Assembly: GCA_903828025.1 (NCBI GenBank)
Contig: CAIKKO010000088.1
Coordinates: 1-6,794 of the forward strand
DNA from: an uncultured Sphingomonadales bacterium
GTDB taxonomy: Bacteria > Pseudomonadota > Alphaproteobacteria > Sphingomonadales > Sphingomonadaceae
Direction: 5' to 3'
Length of the DNA: 6,794 nt
Shown: positions 4,785-6,794 of the stretch, piece by piece
Numbering within the stretch: the first letter of the stretch is position 1
Layout: each line of letters opens with the position of its first letter
The notes under the pieces: generated by a model
Databases searched by the model: none
Told to the model about the DNA's origin: nothing
Seen by the model: the letters and a program-made list of their open reading frames with translations, nothing else
Translations under genes and position numbers: made by a program

Positions 4785-6794
4785 ATGACCCAGGTCGGAC
4801 AGGACACGCTCGGATCACGCAGCACGCTCACCGTTGGCGGCAAGGATTACGCCTACTACGATCTCGCCAAGGCTGGTGATGTGGCGCGCCTGCCCTTCTC
4901 GATGAAGGTGCTGCTCGAAAACCTGCTGCGCTTCGAAGATGGCGGCTTCACCGTTTCGACGGATGATATCAAGGCGCTGGTCGCGTGGCAGCAGAACCCG
5001 GTCACGGGCCGCGAGATCCAGTATCGCCCCGCGCGCGTGCTGCTGCAGGATTTCACCGGCGTGCCCTGCGTGGTCGATCTGGCCGCGATGCGCGATGCCA
5101 TCGCCAAGCTGGGCGGCGATACCAGCAAGATCAACCCGCAAGTGCCCGTCCACCTCGTGATCGACCACTCGGTCATGGTCGACGAGTTCGGCCACCCCAA
5201 GGCGTTCGAACAGAACGTCGAGATCGAATATCACCGCAACGGTGAGCGCTATGACTTCCTCAAGTGGGGTTCCAAGAGCCTCGCCAACTTCAAGGCCGTG
5301 CCTCCGGGCACCGGCATCTGCCATCAGGTCAACCTGGAGCACATCGCGCAGACGGTGTGGACGAGCGCAGGCGCAGACGGCGTCACGGTCGCCTATCCCG
5401 ATACGTGCGTCGGCACCGACAGCCACACCACGATGATCAACGGCCTGGGCGTGCTCGGCTGGGGCGTTGGCGGGATCGAGGCCGAGGCCGCGATGCTGGG
5501 CCAGCCGGTTTCGATGCTGATCCCCGAAGTCGTCGGCTTCAAGGTCACCGGCGAATTGAAGGAAGGCGTCACCGCCACCGATCTCGTGCTGACCTGCACC
5601 GCCATGCTGCGCAAGCATGGTGTGGTCGGCCGCTTCGTCGAATACTATGGCCCGGGCCTCGCCTCGCTGACTTTGGCCGACCGCGCCACGCTCGCCAACA
5701 TGGCCCCCGAATACGGCGCGACCTGCGGCTTCTTCGGCATCGACGAGAAGACGCTGGATTACATGCGCCTGACCGGCCGCGAAGAAGACCAGATCGCGCT
5801 GACCGAGGCTTATGCCAAAGCACAGGGCTTCTGGATCGACCCGGCGGTGGAGCCGGTGTTCACTTCGACGCTGGAGCTGGACCTGTCGACCGTCGTGCCC
5901 AGCCTCGCCGGCCCCAAGCGCCCGCAGGACCGCGTTTCGCTGACCGAAGTGGACGATGTGTTCAACGCCGATCTCGCCGCCACCTACAAGAAGGCGCAGC
6001 AGCGCGTGCCGGTCGAAGGCATGGACTTTGACATCGGTGACGGCGACGTGACCATTGCCGCAATCACCAGCTGCACCAACACGTCGAACCCCGGCGTGAT
6101 GGTGGCCGCGGGTCTTGTCGCCAAGAAGGCCAACGAACTGGGCCTCAAGCCCAAGCCGTGGGTCAAGACCAGCCTCGCGCCGGGCTCGCAAGTCGTGACC
6201 GACTATTTCGTCAAGGCCGGGCTGCAGGAGCATCTTGATGCGGTCGGCTTCAACCTCGTCGGCTATGGCTGCACCACCTGCATCGGCAACTCGGGCCCGC
6301 TGGCCGAACCGATCAGCAAGGCGATCAACGAAAACGGCATCGTCGCCGCCGCCGTGATCTCGGGCAACCGCAACTTTGAAGGCCGCGTCTCGCCCGACGT
6401 GCGCGCCAACTTCCTCGCCAGCCCGCCGCTGGTGGTCGCCTATGCGCTCAAGGGCACGGTGATCGAGGACTTCATCACCACCCCGATCGGGCAGGGCAGC
6501 AATGGTCAGGACGTCTACCTCAAGGACATCTGGCCCACCAACGCCGAAGTCTATTCCACGATGATGGGCTGCATGGACCGCGCGATGTTCCAGGCGCGCT
6601 ATGCCGACGTCTACAAGGGCGACGTGCACTGGCAGGCGATCAACGTGACCGGCAGCGAAACCTACAGCTGGCGCGCAGGCAGCACCTATGTCGCCAACCC
6701 GCCCTACTTCGAGGGCATGAGCATGACCCCGGCGCCGGTGAGCGACATCATCGAGGCCAAACCGCTCGCGATCCTCGGCGATTCGATCACCACC
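4785..6794 (+). CDS. acnA: aconitate hydratase A (aconitase), 3' end cut by the window
   Basis: From ATG 4785 the frame stays open to the window edge, giving 670 residues of a protein that is usually about 890-900. It converts citrate to isocitrate via cis-aconitate in the cytosolic TCA cycle, using a [4Fe-4S] cluster. The three cluster cysteines are present: C430 in A-I-T-S-C-T-N-T and C496/C499 in G-Y-G-C-T-T-C-I-G-N, close to the E. coli AcnA positions. Other hallmarks are P-V-x-L-V-I-D-H-S near 119-127, D206-T-C-V-G-T-D-S-H-T-T, and I-S-G-N-R-N-F-E-G-R. The swivel domain with the substrate-binding arginine lies mostly beyond the edge. The start is supported by the family N-terminus; the ribosome-binding site is weak (AGG seven bases away, AAGGA thirteen away). 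Codon use is strongly C/G-ending, as expected for a highly expressed gene. No frameshift or missing ligand is seen. Confidence 0.97.
   Translation, partial: MTQVGQDTLGSRSTLTVGGKDYAYYDLAKAGDVARLPFSMKVLLENLLRFEDGGFTVSTDDIKALVAWQQNPVTGREIQYRPARVLLQDFTGVPCVVDLAAMRDAIAKLGGDTSKINPQVPVHLVIDHSVMVDEFGHPKAFEQNVEIEYHRNGERYDFLKWGSKSLANFKAVPPGTGICHQVNLEHIAQTVWTSAGADGVTVAYPDTCVGTDSHTTMINGLGVLGWGVGGIEAEAAMLGQPVSMLIPEVVGFKVTGELKEGVTATDLVLTCTAMLRKHGVVGRFVEYYGPGLASLTLADRATLANMAPEYGATCGFFGIDEKTLDYMRLTGREEDQIALTEAYAKAQGFWIDPAVEPVFTSTLELDLSTVVPSLAGPKRPQDRVSLTEVDDVFNADLAATYKKAQQRVPVEGMDFDIGDGDVTIAAITSCTNTSNPGVMVAAGLVAKKANELGLKPKPWVKTSLAPGSQVVTDYFVKAGLQEHLDAVGFNLVGYGCTTCIGNSGPLAEPISKAINENGIVAAAVISGNRNFEGRVSPDVRANFLASPPLVVAYALKGTVIEDFITTPIGQGSNGQDVYLKDIWPTNAEVYSTMMGCMDRAMFQARYADVYKGDVHWQAINVTGSETYSWRAGSTYVANPPYFEGMSMTPAPVSDIIEAKPLAILGDSITT

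Noticed and set aside
4815..6629. 604-codon minus-strand frame opposite acnA
   Set aside because: It is the mirror of acnA's strong C/G third-position bias; the translation (rich in His, Asp, Gly, Arg, Ala) has no recognisable domain and acnA on the plus strand is unambiguous.

Overview
The window is high-GC bacterial chromosome. Its protein content and codon bias suggest an alphaproteobacterium, most likely of the order Sphingomonadales (Novosphingobium/Erythrobacter-like). This placement is inference from recognised families and from the REP-type palindromes (inverted pairs of the CGTCATCCCCGC type); no database was searched. No rRNA, tRNA, CRISPR array, transposase or phage gene is visible.

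Layout from left to right. Positions 1-1149 hold a plus-strand set: the C-terminal end of a GNAT acetyltransferase, a Tat-exported protein of the small YkuD_2 L,D-transpeptidase-like family, and a 105-aa two-helix membrane protein whose start codon overlaps the previous stop. Positions 1191-1800 are a repeat island. Two REPIN-like elements (each a pair of inverted REP hairpins) lie in the same orientation on either side of a minus-strand GIY-YIG nuclease gene, with an extra imperfect palindrome and a REP fragment nearby. Positions 1832-3247 (minus) encode a secreted L,D-transpeptidase with an LdtD/YcbB-like scaffold region but no room for the usual peptidoglycan-binding domain. It is divergent from a 10-helix EamA/DMT permease at 3413-4309. 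A short minus-strand gene (4332-4502) encodes a 56-aa single-helix membrane protein that converges on the permease. A 282-bp intergenic region with a sharply AT-rich island, a 19-bp tandem repeat and possible leader structure precedes acnA (aconitate hydratase A), which starts at 4785 and runs off the right edge with about three quarters of the protein present.

Functionally, two separate L,D-transpeptidase-fold proteins point to cell-wall cross-link or anchoring chemistry. The permease and aconitase are housekeeping genes with no evident link to it. The part that annotation does not readily explain is the REPIN/GIY-YIG island. The untranslated leader of acnA is the second region worth attention. 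Nothing here shows a clearly new multi-gene system.
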